DNA of 33,578 nt from an uncultured Eubacterium sp. Its GTDB lineage: Bacteria > Bacillota > Clostridia > Lachnospirales > Lachnospiraceae. Each line of letters opens with the position of its first letter. Position 1 is the stretch's first letter. The DNA is taken from NCBI GenBank assembly GCA_910586445.1, contig CAJUHV010000041.1, positions 1-33,578 of the forward strand, given 5' to 3'. Positions 32,579 through 33,578 of this stretch are shown piece by piece. The position numbers and the translations under genes are program-made. The notes below the pieces were generated by a model that worked only from the letters and a program-made list of their open reading frames with translations, did no database searches and was not told where the DNA came from.

Positions 32579-33490
32579 ATGATCGATGATCAACGGCTGA
32601 ATAATATAAAATTTTATCAAAACAAGCGTGTGCTTGTTACAGGACATACAGGATTTAAGGGTACGTGGCTGACAGCGGTTTTGAATTTTATGGGTGCAAA
32701 GGCTGTTGGATATGCACTGGCTCCTAAACCAGATGGCCTGTATCAAAAGATCTGCGGAAATGAGCTGATACATCATGTATCGGGAGATCTGATGGACAGC
32801 AGCCTGTTAGAGCGGACGATTCTGGAATTTCAGCCGGAGATTGTCTTTCATCTGGCGGCGTATGGAGCAGTGCCGAAATGCTTTGAAGATCCGGTCCGAA
32901 CTTATCAGACGAATCTGGTAGGGAGTACGATTCTATTAGAGGCGCTGCGGAATTGTCCTTCTGTAAAAAGTATTGTACTTGAATCGGTCGATCATGTAAA
33001 CAAGTCAGATCCTTATTCGATCAGCAAAATCTGCATGGAACATATGGCGCAGGAGTACCTCACATCGTATTTTCAGACAGACGGCAGGATAACCGGCATT
33101 GCCGCTGTATGTACTGGCAATATGCCGGCAGGTGACAGTCAGATCTATACAGAGCTGATGAATAAACCAAAACCGCATAACCTGCTGCAGACAAGGCGGT
33201 GGCATTCTGTTCTGGATACGCTGGACTGGTATTTGACGGTTTCCCGCATGCTGTATGAAAATCCTTCCGTATATGCGGGCGTATGGGATGTGCAGTCGTG
33301 GCGGCAAAAGACAGAATGGAACTATAGACTGTCTGGTGAAGAGGTTATTGATCAGGCCATGGGGTCTGTGAAGTGTCAGTTGGATGGAGAACAAGAACGT
33401 GAGATCTGCATGCGGATGATTGCTGTATATTATGGGGCAGAATCTCCTATTTTATGCCGAGAAAAGATCTCAGAATTTTTTGAAATATAA
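32579..33490 (+). CDS. CDP-glucose 4,6-dehydratase-like SDR with altered active site
   Basis: 303 residues against about 360 for RfbG. The N-terminus is unmistakable: NKRVLVTGHTGFKGTWLTAVL, GYALAPKPDGLYQKI, FQPEIVFHLAAYGAVPKCFEDPVRTYQTNLVGS. The YxxxK motif survives in DPYSISK. The stretch that should carry the catalytic T-S-D-K and a following loop of about 15 residues is reduced to SVDHVNKS: an Asp can be aligned, but the Lys reads His and the loop is gone. The C-terminal part diverges from RfbG (VWDVQSWRQKTEW in place of the WNFGP block). It may be a non-dehydratase SDR, an enzyme on another CDP-sugar, or a decaying gene without stops. Start: the ATG at 32579 has AGGGG about 7 nt upstream. 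It is the last gene, 34 bp before the right terminal repeat. Confidence 0.82.
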   Translation: MIDDQRLNNIKFYQNKRVLVTGHTGFKGTWLTAVLNFMGAKAVGYALAPKPDGLYQKICGNELIHHVSGDLMDSSLLERTILEFQPEIVFHLAAYGAVPKCFEDPVRTYQTNLVGSTILLEALRNCPSVKSIVLESVDHVNKSDPYSISKICMEHMAQEYLTSYFQTDGRITGIAAVCTGNMPAGDSQIYTELMNKPKPHNLLQTRRWHSVLDTLDWYLTVSRMLYENPSVYAGVWDVQSWRQKTEWNYRLSGEEVIDQAMGSVKCQLDGEQEREICMRMIAVYYGAESPILCREKISEFFEI

Positions 33491-33524
33491 TATATCTCAC
33501 AAAAAGCGATTTTGGGGCTGTCGC

Positions 33525-33578
33525 ACTAGAGCGTGTTTGAAAAATGCTTTCCGTGAGATGTGCTTCACACTTGGTGGA
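33525..33578. repeat. Right copy of 54-bp terminal inverted repeat
   Basis: Exact reverse complement of 2-55. It starts 34 bp after the last stop codon. The bases just inside it (ggggctgtcgcac) have no counterpart at the left end, so identity stops sharply. The bases resemble ends of some insertion sequences in related genomes from memory, but I cannot name one. Confidence 0.95.

Noticed and set aside
943..33394. Long open frames on the minus strand opposite most genes
   Set aside because: They mirror the codon structure of strong + strand genes, lack ribosome sites and show no recognisable motifs.

Overview
The window reads as one polysaccharide (capsule or cell-wall glycan) biosynthesis locus. 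All 26 recognisable genes lie on the + strand, mostly with gaps under 70 bp or start/stop overlaps. Strong AGGAGG-type ribosome sites, roughly mid-40s GC, and the family mix (XRE regulator first, Wzm/Wzt-like ABC exporter, GlfT2-like transferases, DUF4422-GT8 fusion, GT-C membrane proteins) suggest a gut Firmicute of the Lachnospiraceae/Clostridium XIVa type. That taxonomic call is inference; there is no rRNA or housekeeping gene to test it.

Layout. Positions 1-587 are an AT-rich leader with a terminator, a likely sigma-A promoter and a 10-bp inverted repeat ahead of the XRE gene. 0.6-5.8 kb: regulator, GT4, DUF4422-GT8 fusion, ABC permease and ATPase. 5.8-9.7 kb: two tandem GlfT2-like glycosyltransferases. 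9.7-11.4 kb: a right-handed beta-helix protein broken at a G9 run. 11.6-17.1 kb: a visibly AT-richer module of two polytopic GT-C-like proteins (one with a C-terminal ricin-type lectin domain) around a polyprenyl-phosphate GT2. 17.1-22.8 kb: glucose-1-phosphate cytidylyltransferase (RfbF), a second polyprenyl-phosphate GT2, a NeuB-like synthase lacking the SAF domain, a KdsC-GmhA-like fusion, and an acetolactate-synthase-like ThDP enzyme. 22.8-27.9 kb: two radical SAM enzymes with a methyltransferase cassette between them, an iron-dependent alcohol dehydrogenase and an FkbM methyltransferase. 28.0-33.5 kb: nucleotide-sugar enzymes (SDR reductase, UXS-like decarboxylase, Ugd, RfbH, and an RfbG-like protein with an altered active site).

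Working model (inference): cytoplasmic transferases build a chain, perhaps with galactofuranose, which the ABC pair exports. The two GT2 proteins load sugars onto polyprenyl phosphate, and the GT-C proteins use them outside the membrane. The CDP-sugar genes, the ThDP enzyme, the radical SAM proteins and the methyltransferases make or decorate unusual sugars.

The most striking signal is four runs of 8-9 G on the coding strand: in the beta-helix gene (G9, out of frame), a methyltransferase (G9, out of frame), the radical SAM/alcohol dehydrogenase junction (G8) and the FkbM gene (G8, in frame). Together they look like a poly-G phase-variation system that would combinatorially alter decoration of the glycan. 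Many short tandem duplications in the same locus suggest a region diversifying by slippage. The whole window is bounded by a perfect 54-bp inverted repeat, which is either a biological boundary or the point where an assembly stopped in a dispersed repeat.
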